The position numbers were made by a program, and so were the translations under genes. Of a stretch of DNA of 64,000 nucleotides, positions 8,477-17,382 are shown one piece after another (within the stretch, counting starts at the first letter, position 1; every line of letters begins with the position of its first letter). The DNA comes from JANNMJ01 sp031425525 (lineage in GTDB: Bacteria; Bacteroidota; Bacteroidia; Cytophagales; Hymenobacteraceae): positions 1 through 64,000 of the forward strand of contig JANPJM010000046.1 of assembly GCA_031425525.1 (NCBI GenBank). The letters run 5' to 3'. Under the pieces are notes generated by a model. That model worked only from the letters and a program-made list of their open reading frames with translations, ran no database searches and was not told where the DNA came from.

Positions 8477-9043
8477 TTAGGCGGCCGGTTGGAGGCGGGT
8501 GGCGCGGTTGCCGGCGCGGTCGAAGGCTTCGAGGAGGAAGGTATCGCCGAGGAGGGAGGCGTTGTTGGCGGTGGCGGTGTAGCGCCATTCGAGGCCACCG
8601 GGCTGGAGAACGGCGTCGCCGGATTCGACGACGGAGCCGTCGGGGTTGGCAATGGTGACGCGCACGCGGGTGACGGTAAAATCGTCGCTGACTTCGATGC
8701 GGATAACGTCGGCGGGGCGGCCATTGTAGGCGTCGAGATAGACGGCGTGAAACTCGGGGGCGGTGAGCTTATCCTGGACGGCGACCTGGTAGGCGCTGCC
8801 GACTTTCTCGTTGATGCGTTCGGCGTAGTCGGCTTTGGCGGCGGGGTCGGCGAGGACGGCGCGGCCGAAGGCGCTGGCTGCGCGGAAAGCATCGCGCTGG
8901 GCCTGTTGGGCGGCGGAAGCGGGTTTGGTAGTGGCGCGCGGCGCGTTCAGGATAATAATAGACCCGTCGCGCCCACGCCGAAACTGGAGACCGGAAACAT
9001 TGCCGGAGATACCCTGCGTGAGGGCATTGGTTGCTTTTGCCAT
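8477..9043 (-). CDS. Conserved hypothetical protein
   Basis: A 188-residue protein starting MAKATNALTQGISGNVSGLQ, followed by FRRGRDGSIII. This opening resembles small Bacteroidota proteins of the DUF6266-like type, but I am not certain of the family. The middle (about 35-80) is alanine-rich and probably helical, and the last 80 residues look like a beta-sandwich (VRVTIANPDGSVVESG, FLLEAFDRAGNRATR). There is no signal peptide. It runs opposite to its neighbours and stands alone. The start is supported by an ATG with the purine-rich stretch on the coding strand just upstream. Confidence 0.6.
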   Translation of the reverse strand: MAKATNALTQGISGNVSGLQFRRGRDGSIIILNAPRATTKPASAAQQAQRDAFRAASAFGRAVLADPAAKADYAERINEKVGSAYQVAVQDKLTAPEFHAVYLDAYNGRPADVIRIEVSDDFTVTRVRVTIANPDGSVVESGDAVLQPGGLEWRYTATANNASLLGDTFLLEAFDRAGNRATRLQPAA

Positions 9044-9236
9044 TGGGAGTGAAAAACAAAAAAAGGTGAATAACCAGAGCGGTAAACTCCGGCGGGTGGG
9101 GGTTTATTGTGTGCAGTGCAAAAAAATATAGAAGATTACGGAATTTGCCTAGCCGCTGGCGGTTGGTGGGGGTGTGGTGCGGAAGGCTGTGCTTGGGTAA
9201 GTATAATTTAGTAACAAAAACTTTATAGTGGAATCG

Positions 9237-9268
9237 TTGGAAATCGCGAGGCCATTATGCTACTTTTG
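9237..9268 (+). promoter_or_regulatory. Bacteroidota-type promoter before the T9SS gene at 9324
   Basis: TTG at 9237-9239 and TACTTTTG at 9261-9268 are separated by 21 bases, which fits the -33/-7 layout of Bacteroidota sigma-A promoters. The predicted leader is about 50 bases. The rest of 9044-9323 shows no gene. Confidence 0.6.
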
Positions 9269-9323
9269 CCTAATTCCCGGCGGCTGGTCAGGATGCAACC
9301 ATTTTTTTACACTTTGTTGAACA

Positions 9324-11075
9324 ATGATGAAAGCTTCAAAACATTCAATTTTTAAACTAGGAGCAGCGATTGGTTCGCTGCTCCTGTTGACCGGGGCGCT
9401 GTTGAGCGCACCACTTGCTTACGGGCAAGCTATTTTGGCCCCTGGCTCAGTATCCATCTTGAGGCCAGGTGAATTTACTATGGCAAGTGCGATCACTTCG
9501 GCACCCTCTAACACGGGAAATGACGTGGCCTCCTCGACCAACGGCTCGCAGTTGCGGGTGATGTGCTGGGATGGCGCTACTCCGGCTTTTGGGTATGAGT
9601 TCTACAATGGAGCTACTGGCTTACCTGCGTTGATTAAGAACCAGAATATCACCGGCCCGACTGGTGTTGGAGCCATCAAAATTGTTGATCCCGATGTAGT
9701 GATCAATCAGATACCTGGCACCACCACCAATTGGAACATTATGCTGGTGTATGTGGTGCAGTCGAATACTAGCGCGTTTCAAAACCGCATCTATTCGGAA
9801 GTTTGGCAGTACAGCACGACTACCAACAATGTTACGCAGACAGGCGCGGCAATCCGCGTTGATGGGTTGAACTCACCTGCGGCTAATCCGAACGTGGATG
9901 TGTCACGAGACCCTGGTACTATTACAACAAGTTACGCAGTCGTAGTGTACCAGCAGAACAACCAAGTGTATGCACGGACTCGGAATATGACCTTGTCCGG
10001 GTTTACTGCAGGTGGGGCATTCACAGCGTCACGACGAATGAGTCTGGCGGCTGCTGGCACTACCTACAATCAGCCGGATGTGGCTATTCACTACTTTGTT
10101 ATTGGTAGTACCACATACAGTCACGTATATGTGACGTACGTGGAGAAAAGCAGCACTGTGCAGCAAGTACGGGTGCTGGAAGAGCCGTACAACACTGTTA
10201 GCCTTGGCGGCACAACACCCACCTCTGGTAGCCCGGCAACCAAGTTTACGTACCAAACGCCCGCTGTGACCGATGTGCTGGAGTACCCCCGTATTGCCGC
10301 GCAGTTTTTCACGACGGGTAGTTTCGACGACGGCTACACCGTCGTGTTTCGAAAAAACGAAACCGGCTTCGATGACGAAATTTACGTGCAGACCCGGTAT
10401 AACGGGGTGGACAACGCGCAGACCGTCAACATTGATCTGCTGGGGTGCAGCAACGTCCGGCCGGTGGTGGCTTACAGCGGCGACCTGATATTGGTGGATT
10501 GGACGTACAGCGGTAACTGCCTGACGGGCAGCACCAACACCACCGATGTGGTGGCTCGGCGGCTGCAGTGGGACGGCAACCCGGCCGATGTGGATTACTT
10601 GCGGGTCAATACGAACTCGGCTGGTACGCAGGCGGTGCCCTGTGTGGCGGGGCGTTTCGTGAACGACAATTACACGTTCTTCGGCTGGCACGACGCCAAC
10701 CTGAGCCAGATGCGCTTCAAGCGCAGCTACTACAATAACAACCCGCTACGGCCGGTCCGGGGAGGAAGCGGGGTACCCACACCAGCCACTACCACCGGGG
10801 CGGAAACCGGTCGGGTGCAACTGTACCCCAACCCGGCTACGGCCGCTACGAGCGTACGGCTGACGGTGCCCGCCGACGAAACCCTCACGGACGTGCGGGT
10901 AGTAGACCTGAAGTCGGGTCGGCCGCTGGGGGGCTTGGCGCCAACGGCAGCGCTGCGCGGCGAAGAAGTAGCGTTACGGACGTTGCTGCCGGCCGGCACC
11001 CCGGCCGGGCTGTACGTACTGCGCCTGACCACGAGCGCGGGCGTGTACACGGAGCGTTTCGAATATCACCCTTAA
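9324..11075 (+). CDS. Secreted T9SS type A cargo protein of unknown function
   Basis: A 583-residue protein with an N-terminal signal peptide (LGAAIGSLLLLTGALLSAPL, cleavage near AYGQA). The body is a repetitive beta-rich structure with many short YVVQ, YVTYVEKS and VVFRKNETG strands, perhaps a propeller-like fold, though no family is recognised. The last 85 residues (VQLYPNPATAATSVRLTVP, then LPAGTPAGLYVLRLTTSAG) form a type A T9SS sorting domain, so export and surface anchoring are expected. The ATG at 9324 was preferred because the signal peptide begins almost at once. Base composition in the 5' half is more AT-rich than in the sorting domain. Confidence 0.8.
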   Translation: MMKASKHSIFKLGAAIGSLLLLTGALLSAPLAYGQAILAPGSVSILRPGEFTMASAITSAPSNTGNDVASSTNGSQLRVMCWDGATPAFGYEFYNGATGLPALIKNQNITGPTGVGAIKIVDPDVVINQIPGTTTNWNIMLVYVVQSNTSAFQNRIYSEVWQYSTTTNNVTQTGAAIRVDGLNSPAANPNVDVSRDPGTITTSYAVVVYQQNNQVYARTRNMTLSGFTAGGAFTASRRMSLAAAGTTYNQPDVAIHYFVIGSTTYSHVYVTYVEKSSTVQQVRVLEEPYNTVSLGGTTPTSGSPATKFTYQTPAVTDVLEYPRIAAQFFTTGSFDDGYTVVFRKNETGFDDEIYVQTRYNGVDNAQTVNIDLLGCSNVRPVVAYSGDLILVDWTYSGNCLTGSTNTTDVVARRLQWDGNPADVDYLRVNTNSAGTQAVPCVAGRFVNDNYTFFGWHDANLSQMRFKRSYYNNNPLRPVRGGSGVPTPATTTGAETGRVQLYPNPATAATSVRLTVPADETLTDVRVVDLKSGRPLGGLAPTAALRGEEVALRTLLPAGTPAGLYVLRLTTSAGVYTERFEYHP

Positions 11076-11110
11076 CCTGCTGACCGCAGTGTCCGTTTGC
11101 CGCCGGATAG

Positions 11111-11147
11111 TCGGCCCCGTGTTCGCCATCGGCGGATGCGGGGCCGA
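11111..11147 (+). terminator. GC-rich hairpin after the T9SS gene
   Basis: Perfect nine-base arms TCGGCCCCG (11111-11119) and CGGGGCCGA (11139-11147) with a further inner pairing. It lies between the stop at 11075 and the start at 11199. No T tract follows, so it may slow rather than end transcription. Confidence 0.4.
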
Positions 11148-11198
11148 TGACGCGTTCGGGAGGGGCGGGCGCAGCGGTTCGGTAGCCAATCGTTTCCG

Positions 11199-13334
11199 AT
11201 GAAACCATTTAACTATTTTCGCCAAGACGGCACGGGAGTAAGGCGGGTAGTATTACTGCTGCTGGCCTTGTGGCCACTGGCCGCCAGCTATGCCCAAAGC
11301 CCGGCAGCACCGCGTTATTACTGCCGCGAGTATTTACGGATCGCTAATAGTATTGGTCGGCCACCGGCCCCTTTCAACGAAGCATATTTCCCTCCCGGAA
11401 ATGTTGGCATGCGTCTACTGCCAGGAATTCAGGGTGAAAGAGGCGTTCCCCTGTGCGACTCGCTCGGAAATGTTCGCTATTCGCTTAGTGGGTACCCTGT
11501 TCTGTTTGCAGTGAGAGATCGAGCAGGAGTGATCATTACCACGCCGTTGGGTCTAATACCGGTTTACGGCAGTAGTCGCGGCGATGCGGCCATACTCGTA
11601 CCGGTGCCGCACCGGCCCCGCTTCAGCCTGGTGTTTTGCTGTACCAAGTTGCCGAATAGCGCGCGAAATAAGGGAGTGGAAGTATCGGTACTGGACGGGC
11701 GCTTACGGGGCGGGCTGGGCGACTTGGTGCAACACCCCGACAGCTTGCGGGTACTGTTGCTGCCGGCCAGTTGGGACGAAGAAAGCCCACCGCTAACGGT
11801 CGTGCGCCACGCCAACGGGCGCGACTTATGGGTGGTGACGGCGCGCGTGGGCATCGGTTTTTGCGCGTTTCTGGTGACGCCGGCCGGGCTGGTGCGGCAA
11901 CCGGTCGTCAGTCAGGTAGGCGCTTTTATGCAGCAACGGTTGGGGCAGCGCGTGGCGGGCGGTTATTTGCAGTTTGCCGCCAACCAACGCACGGCGGTGC
12001 TGCTGTCGTACGGAGAAAATAAACGCCGCGATACGCTGACGGGGGCCGAGTATGCCGCCATTACGCTCGAACGCTTTTCCTTCGACCCCGCCACGGGTAT
12101 CTTCACCGCAGCGGCGCTTTTATACATAGGGCCTGGCTTTAGCAGTAATGGGACGTTTGAGCATCAGTCATTAGGTATTGCACCCAACGGCGAGCGGCTG
12201 TACGTAGATGAGCCGGCGACGGCGGCCGGGCGGCCTGACAGTGGTATCGGCACGGCGCTGGTGCAATACGACCTGCGCGCGGTCGATTCCATCGGGTTCC
12301 GGGCTTCCCGTGCCGAGGTATTTCGCCGGGTCAACTTGCCCACTTATACGGGTTATTACGGCATCCTGTCGGGGTTAGATGGGAAAGTATATTGCTTGCA
12401 AACCGTTCGATCTGACACAACCGGTAATGGGCGAGCGTCGGCGTTTGTCGATGTGGTGGATCGCCCGTCGGCTCCGGCCAACCGGTGCGGCTTTCGCCCA
12501 GATGTTCTTACACTGCTGCCGCTGGGGCAGCAGGCCGATATATTCGGTCAGCGCCGCTTCCATCTGCCGCTGGCCTACAACGATGTGCTACCCACCTTAC
12601 GCACCGCCCCACCCGTCTGCCCCGGCGATACCACCCGCTTCACGCTCTCGCAGCCGGGCGCGGTGGACTCGGTGCGGTGGCACTACGCCGATGGGTCGGG
12701 GGTGGTGGATACGGGTTTCGTGGCGGCGCACGTGTTTCCGGGGGCGGGTACGTGGCGCGTGACGGCGACGTACCGCTACAACGGGTACGCCGTCGATTCG
12801 CTGGTGCGGACGGTGGTGGTGGCCCCGGCGCCGCCGAATCGGCTGCTGGCGACACCCGCCGATTCGGTGCTGTGCGAGGAGGCGAACGGCCGCCTCGCCG
12901 ACGCCCTCACGTTGCGGGCGCTGCCGGGGCTGCCCACGGGGGTGCGCCTGGCCTGGAGCGGCCCGGCTACCACGCCCGCCGATACGCTGGCCACGCTGGC
13001 GGTGCGGCAGCCGGGCCGCTACACGCTTATCGCCCGCCTCGGCAGGTGCGCGAGCGTCGATTCGGTGCGCATCGGGGTGGCGCCGTGCGGGGTGCCCAAC
13101 ATCCTCACGCCCAACGCCGACGGCCGCAACGACGCGCTGCCCCTGGACCTGCCCGGCGACTGGACGCTGGAGGTGTTCGACCGGTGGGGGCGCCGGCGGT
13201 GGGCGTCGGGCGCGGGCGCGTACCGGTCGGGCGAGTGGGGCGGGCAAGGCGGGGCGGCCGGCACGTATTACTACCTGCTCACGCGCCCCGCCGACGGGCG
13301 CCAGCTCAAGGGCTGGGTGGAGGTGGTGAAGTAA
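11199..13334 (+). CDS. Secreted PKD-domain protein with T9SS type B sorting domain
   Basis: A 711-residue protein. A signal peptide ends near ASYAQSPAAP (about residue 33). Residues about 40-450 form a YncE/propeller-like region (GIAPNGERLYVDEP, GKVYCLQTV). A PKD module follows (about 470-550, WHYADGSGVVDTG and AGTWRVTATYRYNGY) and a second Ig-like module (555-630). The last 80 residues (NILTPNADGRNDALPL, VFDRWGRR, GTYYYLLTRPADGRQLKGW) are a gliding-motility-type (CHU_C, type B) sorting domain. This layout is common for large secreted surface proteins of gliding Bacteroidota. It is probably transcribed with, or right after, the cargo gene upstream. Confidence 0.85.
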   Translation: MKPFNYFRQDGTGVRRVVLLLLALWPLAASYAQSPAAPRYYCREYLRIANSIGRPPAPFNEAYFPPGNVGMRLLPGIQGERGVPLCDSLGNVRYSLSGYPVLFAVRDRAGVIITTPLGLIPVYGSSRGDAAILVPVPHRPRFSLVFCCTKLPNSARNKGVEVSVLDGRLRGGLGDLVQHPDSLRVLLLPASWDEESPPLTVVRHANGRDLWVVTARVGIGFCAFLVTPAGLVRQPVVSQVGAFMQQRLGQRVAGGYLQFAANQRTAVLLSYGENKRRDTLTGAEYAAITLERFSFDPATGIFTAAALLYIGPGFSSNGTFEHQSLGIAPNGERLYVDEPATAAGRPDSGIGTALVQYDLRAVDSIGFRASRAEVFRRVNLPTYTGYYGILSGLDGKVYCLQTVRSDTTGNGRASAFVDVVDRPSAPANRCGFRPDVLTLLPLGQQADIFGQRRFHLPLAYNDVLPTLRTAPPVCPGDTTRFTLSQPGAVDSVRWHYADGSGVVDTGFVAAHVFPGAGTWRVTATYRYNGYAVDSLVRTVVVAPAPPNRLLATPADSVLCEEANGRLADALTLRALPGLPTGVRLAWSGPATTPADTLATLAVRQPGRYTLIARLGRCASVDSVRIGVAPCGVPNILTPNADGRNDALPLDLPGDWTLEVFDRWGRRRWASGAGAYRSGEWGGQGGAAGTYYYLLTRPADGRQLKGWVEVVK

Positions 13335-13365
13335 GGGGCGGCGCGGAAAGGCAGCAGAGTTGCCC

Positions 13366-13920
13366 CTAAAACGGCGTCACGAAATCGGCCAGCAGCGGGG
13401 CTACAGCGTCTTTTTCCGAAACCAGCGGCTCCACCATCGTACCCCAATCCAGGCCGAGGGCGGGGTCGTTCCAGCGGAGCGCGCCTTCGGTTTCGGGGTG
13501 GTAATAATCGGTGCATTTGTAGAAGAGCAACGTGTTGTCTTCCAGAGCCAAAAACCCGTGCGCAAAGCCCACGGGGATGTAATAGGAGTTGCCGATAGCC
13601 GCATCGAGGATAACCGCTTGATGCCGGCCGAACGTCGGCGAACCGGCGCGTAAATCGACGGCAATATCCAGCGCTCGGCCCGCCACGACCCGCACCAGCT
13701 TGGCTTGCGCGTGCGGGGGCTTCTGAAAATGTAGGCCGCGCAAGACCCCGCGCGCCGAGAGCGATTGGTTATCCTGCACGAACACATCGGTGATGCCAAC
13801 GGCGGCCAGCGCCTGCGCACTATACGTTTCGGCAAAATAGCCGCGCGCGTCGGTGAAGCGGCGCGGCGTGAATTCATATAAACCTTGAATCGGTGGTGGC
13901 GCTGAGAGAGGAAGGGGCAC
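13366..13920 (-). CDS. rfbC: dTDP-4-dehydrorhamnose 3,5-epimerase
   Basis: A 184-residue cupin-fold enzyme that epimerises dTDP-4-keto-6-deoxyglucose at C3 and C5 on the way to dTDP-L-rhamnose. The motifs are RFTDARGYFAETY (21-33), VQDNQSLSARGVLRGLHFQ (48-66, with His64 as the likely catalytic base), KLVRVVAGRALDIAVDLR, and YYIPVGFAHGFLAL. Length is normal. It lies 66 bases after the glycosyltransferase gene on the same strand, so both probably act in surface polysaccharide synthesis. The other rhamnose genes (rfbA, rfbB, rfbD) are not here. Confidence 0.93.
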   Translation of the reverse strand: MPLPLSAPPPIQGLYEFTPRRFTDARGYFAETYSAQALAAVGITDVFVQDNQSLSARGVLRGLHFQKPPHAQAKLVRVVAGRALDIAVDLRAGSPTFGRHQAVILDAAIGNSYYIPVGFAHGFLALEDNTLLFYKCTDYYHPETEGALRWNDPALGLDWGTMVEPLVSEKDAVAPLLADFVTPF

Positions 13921-13986
13921 GACGGCGGTAGTCAGATTGAAGCGGGAGTGAGGCGGGGTGTGCCGAAAGCGCGGCCTGAACCGGGA

Positions 13987-15156
13987 CTAAGCAGCGGACA
14001 GTGACTGTCGTGCGGGGGGGGGCACCCGGCGACTGGGCTGCCCGGTGGCCCGCCCGATGGCGTCGAGGTACAAATCGATGACCACCTGCTGGTCGAAGCG
14101 CGTGACGGCGAGCGTGCGGCTGGCGGCGCCGAGGCGGCGTAGCTCCGGGTCGGGCAGGGCCAGTACGCGGCCCATGGCGGCGGCGAGGGCGGCGGCGTCG
14201 CGGGCGGGGCACATAAAGCCGTTTTCGCCCTCGGTTACCACTTCGCGGCAGCCGGGCACGTCGGTCGTGACGATGGGTTTGCCCATCGCGGCGGCTTCGA
14301 GCAGGGTTTTGGGAGTGCCTTCGCGGTAGGAGGGAAGCACCACGCAATCGGCGGAGTGGATGACGGCGCCCACGTCGTCGCTCGTACCGAGCCACTCGAC
14401 GGCCCCGGCGGCGTCGCGCAGCCACGTTTCGAAGGTGGCGCGCGGCACCCCGATACCGCCCTGCTCGTCGAGCCCGCCCAGCAGGAGGCAGCGGACGCCG
14501 TCGCCGTGGGCGGCCCGTAAGGCGCGGGCAGCCTCGAAATACTCGACGATACCTTTTTCGTACAGCACGCGCCCAATCATTAGAAAGGTGAACGGCTGGT
14601 TGCGCTGCCACGTGGGGGCGGGCTGAAACCGTTGGGTATCGACGCCGGAGCCCGGCAGCAAGCCGCAGATTTCGGGCTTCAGCAGCCGGTGTTCGAGGAA
14701 GAGGTCGCGGTCGTCGGGGTTCTGAAAAAAGACGGTCGCGGGGTAGCGAAACGCGAACTTGTAGAGCGCCAGCGCAATGCGCGAAATCAGGTTTCGGACG
14801 ATAAAAACCGTCCCTAACCCGCTGACATTATTGATGCTCGGCACGCCGGCTTGCCGGGCCGCCAGTGTGCCGTAAATGTTGGGTTTGATGGTGTAGTGCA
14901 GCACTACATCGGGGCGCTCGCGACGGTAAATGCGCGTCAGGCGGCGCATCAGGCCGAAATCCTGGTCGGGGCGGGTGCCTTTGTTCGCCATCGGCAATTC
15001 CACGTACCGGCAGCCGGCTTCCACGAGGCGCGCCGAATAGGCATCGGGCGGCGCGATGGCGAGTACCTCGTGCCCTTCCGCCTGCAACGCCCGCACCAGC
15101 GACATCCGGAAGTTGAAGATGTTCCAGGACGTGTTGATGACGATGGCGATACGCAT
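13987..15156 (-). CDS. Family 4-type glycosyltransferase
   Basis: A 389-residue GT-B fold enzyme. The N-terminal half starts MRIAIVINTSWNIFNFR and has YTIKPNIYGTLAARQAGVP, typical of the PglA/WbnK-like subgroup that adds N-acetylgalactosamine or similar sugars in O-unit and capsule synthesis. The donor-binding C-terminal half has FLMIGRVLYEKGIVEYFEAA and VLPSYREGTPKTLLEAAAMG followed by GENGF, including the conserved EGxPxxxLEA loop. The sugar cannot be told from sequence. It is upstream of rfbC in the same direction, and its start is close to a telomere-like TTTAGGG repeat. Confidence 0.88.
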   Translation of the reverse strand: MRIAIVINTSWNIFNFRMSLVRALQAEGHEVLAIAPPDAYSARLVEAGCRYVELPMANKGTRPDQDFGLMRRLTRIYRRERPDVVLHYTIKPNIYGTLAARQAGVPSINNVSGLGTVFIVRNLISRIALALYKFAFRYPATVFFQNPDDRDLFLEHRLLKPEICGLLPGSGVDTQRFQPAPTWQRNQPFTFLMIGRVLYEKGIVEYFEAARALRAAHGDGVRCLLLGGLDEQGGIGVPRATFETWLRDAAGAVEWLGTSDDVGAVIHSADCVVLPSYREGTPKTLLEAAAMGKPIVTTDVPGCREVVTEGENGFMCPARDAAALAAAMGRVLALPDPELRRLGAASRTLAVTRFDQQVVIDLYLDAIGRATGQPSRRVPPPARQSLSAA

Positions 15157-15160
15157 GGAG

Positions 15161-15262
15161 TTAGGGTTTAGGGTTTAGGGTTTAGGGTTTAGGAAGGTGG
15201 CTTGGCACTGGTTGCTGCTGCCCGCCTATACCCTACACCCTAAAAACTACACCCTGTATTTA
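15161..15262. repeat. Telomere-like TTTAGGG array with an inverted CCCTA-rich partner
   Basis: Positions 15161-15193 hold four to five TTTAGGG units. About 35 bases further, ACCCTACACCCTAAAAACTACACCC (about 15231-15255) is a partial inverted match. It fills the gap between two divergent genes. Similar G-rich/C-rich intergenic pairs occur at about 41200-41300 and 41705-41850. Confidence 0.75.
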
Positions 15263-15297
15263 TGAAACCGGCCGCGAAGATAGCCGCTCGCTAGCGG

Positions 15298-15305
15298 TAC
15301 CTTCG
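15298..15305 (+). promoter_or_regulatory. -7-like box (TACCTTCG) before the cytochrome gene
   Basis: TACCTTCG differs from TAnnTTTG at one position and ends exactly five bases before the ATG at 15311. The same five-base spacing is seen at 25464 and 27546. Confidence 0.5.
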
Positions 15306-15310
15306 GCCCG

Positions 15311-15997
15311 ATGACGGCATTACACCACCTGATAGTAGGCGCTTTTCTCCTACTGTACACCTACAAAATCGGCCTTTTGGTGGCCGGTCGGGCCGATTTG
15401 CTGACGCATTTGCGCACCCGCGCGCCGTGGCTCGATGGCGTATTGGGCGGCGCCGTGCTGGCTTCCGGCGGCTACCTGGCAATCCAGTTTCCGGGGCCGT
15501 GGCCGTGGTGGCTGGTGCTGAAACTGGTGCTCGTGGTGGCACTGCTGCCGCTGGTAGTGGTGGCGCTGCGGCGCGGCATGCGCGCGCCGGCCCTGCTGGC
15601 GTTGGTGGGGTTTGCGTACGTGTACGGCATCGGCTACACGCGGTCGCTGACGCTGACGGCGGGCGGTGGGCCGCCGAGCGGCCCCGTACTGCCCGATTCG
15701 ACCCAAACCGGCGGCCTCATCGGCAAGCTCACGTATCAGCAAAACTGCATTCGGTGCCACGGCCGCAACGGCGATATGTGCCTCTACGGCGCCCGTAACC
15801 TGCAACAGAGCCAGGTGTCGCTCGACGGGCGCATCGCGCTCATTGCGCTGGGGCGCGGGCGGATGCCGGCGTTTTCGCCGCGCCTTTCGCCGGAGGAAAT
15901 CGGTGCGGTGGCGCGGTATTCCCAAACCTTGTTTCGGGTCGATTCGGCGACTGCTGCGCGGCGTTTCCGGCAACGGGCAGCGGCGGTTGTCCGTTAG
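15311..15997 (+). CDS. Membrane-anchored c-type cytochrome with SirB-like N-terminal domain
   Basis: A 228-residue protein in two parts. Residues 1-110 contain four hydrophobic helices (about 5-25, 43-60, 66-88 and 92-110) and resemble the SirB-type four-helix membrane domain. Residues about 135-215 form a monohaem cytochrome c domain with CIRCH (Cys146, Cys149, His150) and a likely Met185 ligand in GRGRMPAFSP. The protein should carry electrons at the outer face of the inner membrane. Its partner oxidase or reductase is unknown; the cbb3 oxidase genes in this window are one candidate, which is inference. It stands alone ahead of hflX. Confidence 0.8.
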   Translation: MTALHHLIVGAFLLLYTYKIGLLVAGRADLLTHLRTRAPWLDGVLGGAVLASGGYLAIQFPGPWPWWLVLKLVLVVALLPLVVVALRRGMRAPALLALVGFAYVYGIGYTRSLTLTAGGGPPSGPVLPDSTQTGGLIGKLTYQQNCIRCHGRNGDMCLYGARNLQQSQVSLDGRIALIALGRGRMPAFSPRLSPEEIGAVARYSQTLFRVDSATAARRFRQRAAAVVR

Positions 15998-16057
15998 GCG
16001 CGTAAACGCTGCCGGCCCGCGTTCGGCAGCCGATTTCGATCAGATTTCCCTTTTCCC

Positions 16058-17260
16058 ATGATTGAGAAGAAGAAGTTTCATTCCACCGCCGCCCGCCAGG
16101 AGCGGGCCATTCTGGTGAGTGTGCCGCCCAAGCAGCAGGCCGAAGCCCAGACAACCGAATACCTGGACGAGCTGGCGTTTCTGGCCGAAACCGCCGGCGT
16201 GGAAACCCTCAAACGGTTTACGCAGCGCCTCGACCAACCCGACATCCGCACGTACGTGGGCAAGGGCAAGCTCGAAGAAATAAAGGCGTGGGTGAAGGAC
16301 AACGACATCGATATGGTCATCTTCGACGATGACCTGAAGCCGTCGCAGCAGCGTAATCTGGAGGAAGAATTGCGCGTGAAAATTCTCGACCGGACGCTCC
16401 TGATTCTCGATATTTTTGCCCTCCGCGCGAAATCGGCGACGGCGCGCACGCAGGTCGAGCTGGCGCAGTACCAATATTTTCTGCCCCGCCTCACTGGTCT
16501 CTGGACTCACCTCGACAAGCAGCGTGGCGGCGTGGGCACGAAAGGGCCGGGGGAAACCGAAATCGAGACTGACCGGCGCATCGTGCGCGACAAGATTTCT
16601 TTTCTGAAGGAAAAACTCGAAGAGTTTGAGAAACAGGCCGCTACCCAGCGCAAGACCCGTCACGGCGTGGTGCGCGTGACGCTGGTGGGGTACACCAACG
16701 TGGGCAAATCGACGTTGATGAATCTGCTGGCGAAGGGCGCCGATGTGTTCGCCGAAAACAAGCTGTTTGCCACCGTCGATGCCACTACGCGCAAGGTGGT
16801 GCTCGACGGCATTCCGTTTCTGCTGAGCGATACGGTAGGGTTCATCCGCAAGCTGCCGACTCGCTTGGTCGATAGTTTCAAAAGTACGCTTGATGAAATC
16901 CGGGAGGCCGATTTGCTGATTCACGTCGTCGATCTGAGCCACCAGAGTTTCGAGGAACACATCCAAGTCGTGCAGGAAACCCTCGCCGACATCGGCGCCG
17001 CCGACAAGCCCGCGCTCCTCATCTTCAACAAGATAGACCAATACGCCGCCGACGAAATCGAGAACGGCCACGAGCGCCTGAGCATCGAGGAGCTACGCGA
17101 AACCTACGTAGCGCGGCTGCACGCGCCGGCGGTTTTCGTGTCGGCCACGCAAGGCATCAACATCGACCAATTGCGGCTGGCCGTGGGCACGCGCGTGCGG
17201 CAAGTCCACGAAACGCTGTACCCCAATCGGCCCCAGGATCGGTGGAGTACGGGGGAGTAA
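16058..17260 (+). CDS. hflX: Ribosome-associated GTPase HflX
   Basis: A 400-residue GTPase that rescues stalled ribosomes by splitting subunits. The N-terminal domain has ETLKRFTQRLDQPDIRTYVG and GKLEEIK. A glycine-rich linker (GGVGTKGPGETEIETDRR) is diagnostic. The G domain shows GYTNVGKST (G1), DTVGFIRKLP (G3) and NKID (G4). Length is normal. The start at 16058 follows the cytochrome stop by about 60 bases. A long frame on the opposite strand is only the antisense of this gene. Confidence 0.95.
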   Translation: MIEKKKFHSTAARQERAILVSVPPKQQAEAQTTEYLDELAFLAETAGVETLKRFTQRLDQPDIRTYVGKGKLEEIKAWVKDNDIDMVIFDDDLKPSQQRNLEEELRVKILDRTLLILDIFALRAKSATARTQVELAQYQYFLPRLTGLWTHLDKQRGGVGTKGPGETEIETDRRIVRDKISFLKEKLEEFEKQAATQRKTRHGVVRVTLVGYTNVGKSTLMNLLAKGADVFAENKLFATVDATTRKVVLDGIPFLLSDTVGFIRKLPTRLVDSFKSTLDEIREADLLIHVVDLSHQSFEEHIQVVQETLADIGAADKPALLIFNKIDQYAADEIENGHERLSIEELRETYVARLHAPAVFVSATQGINIDQLRLAVGTRVRQVHETLYPNRPQDRWSTGE

Positions 17261-17303
17261 GTAACCCAAGTTGCGGACTTCTCCTTGATCGTGACCGCCG
17301 GGC

Positions 17304-17350
17304 ATCCCCGTCAGGGGATACCGTCCGGTAGCCGGGGGCATCGCCCCCGG
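17304..17350. terminator. Two hairpins between convergent genes
   Basis: ATCCCC/GGGGAT at 17304-17319 and CCGGGGG/CCCCCGG at 17332-17350 form two stable stems between hflX and the convergent acyltransferase gene. They probably act in both directions, although T tracts are weak. Confidence 0.5.
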
Positions 17351-17382
17351 AAACTTAGGTTAAGTAAGCGCCTGCGACGGGC

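Noticed and set aside
15161..15193. TTTAGGG repeats as a real telomere or linear replicon end
   Set aside because: The array is short, internal, and flanked by ordinary bacterial genes on both sides.
16040..17071. Long open frame opposite hflX (343 residues)
   Set aside because: It is the antisense of a well-supported gene; GC-rich codons leave few stops on the opposite strand. The same applies to frames at 24456-25346, 27532-28530, 30777-31682, 52477-53394 and 57788-58954.
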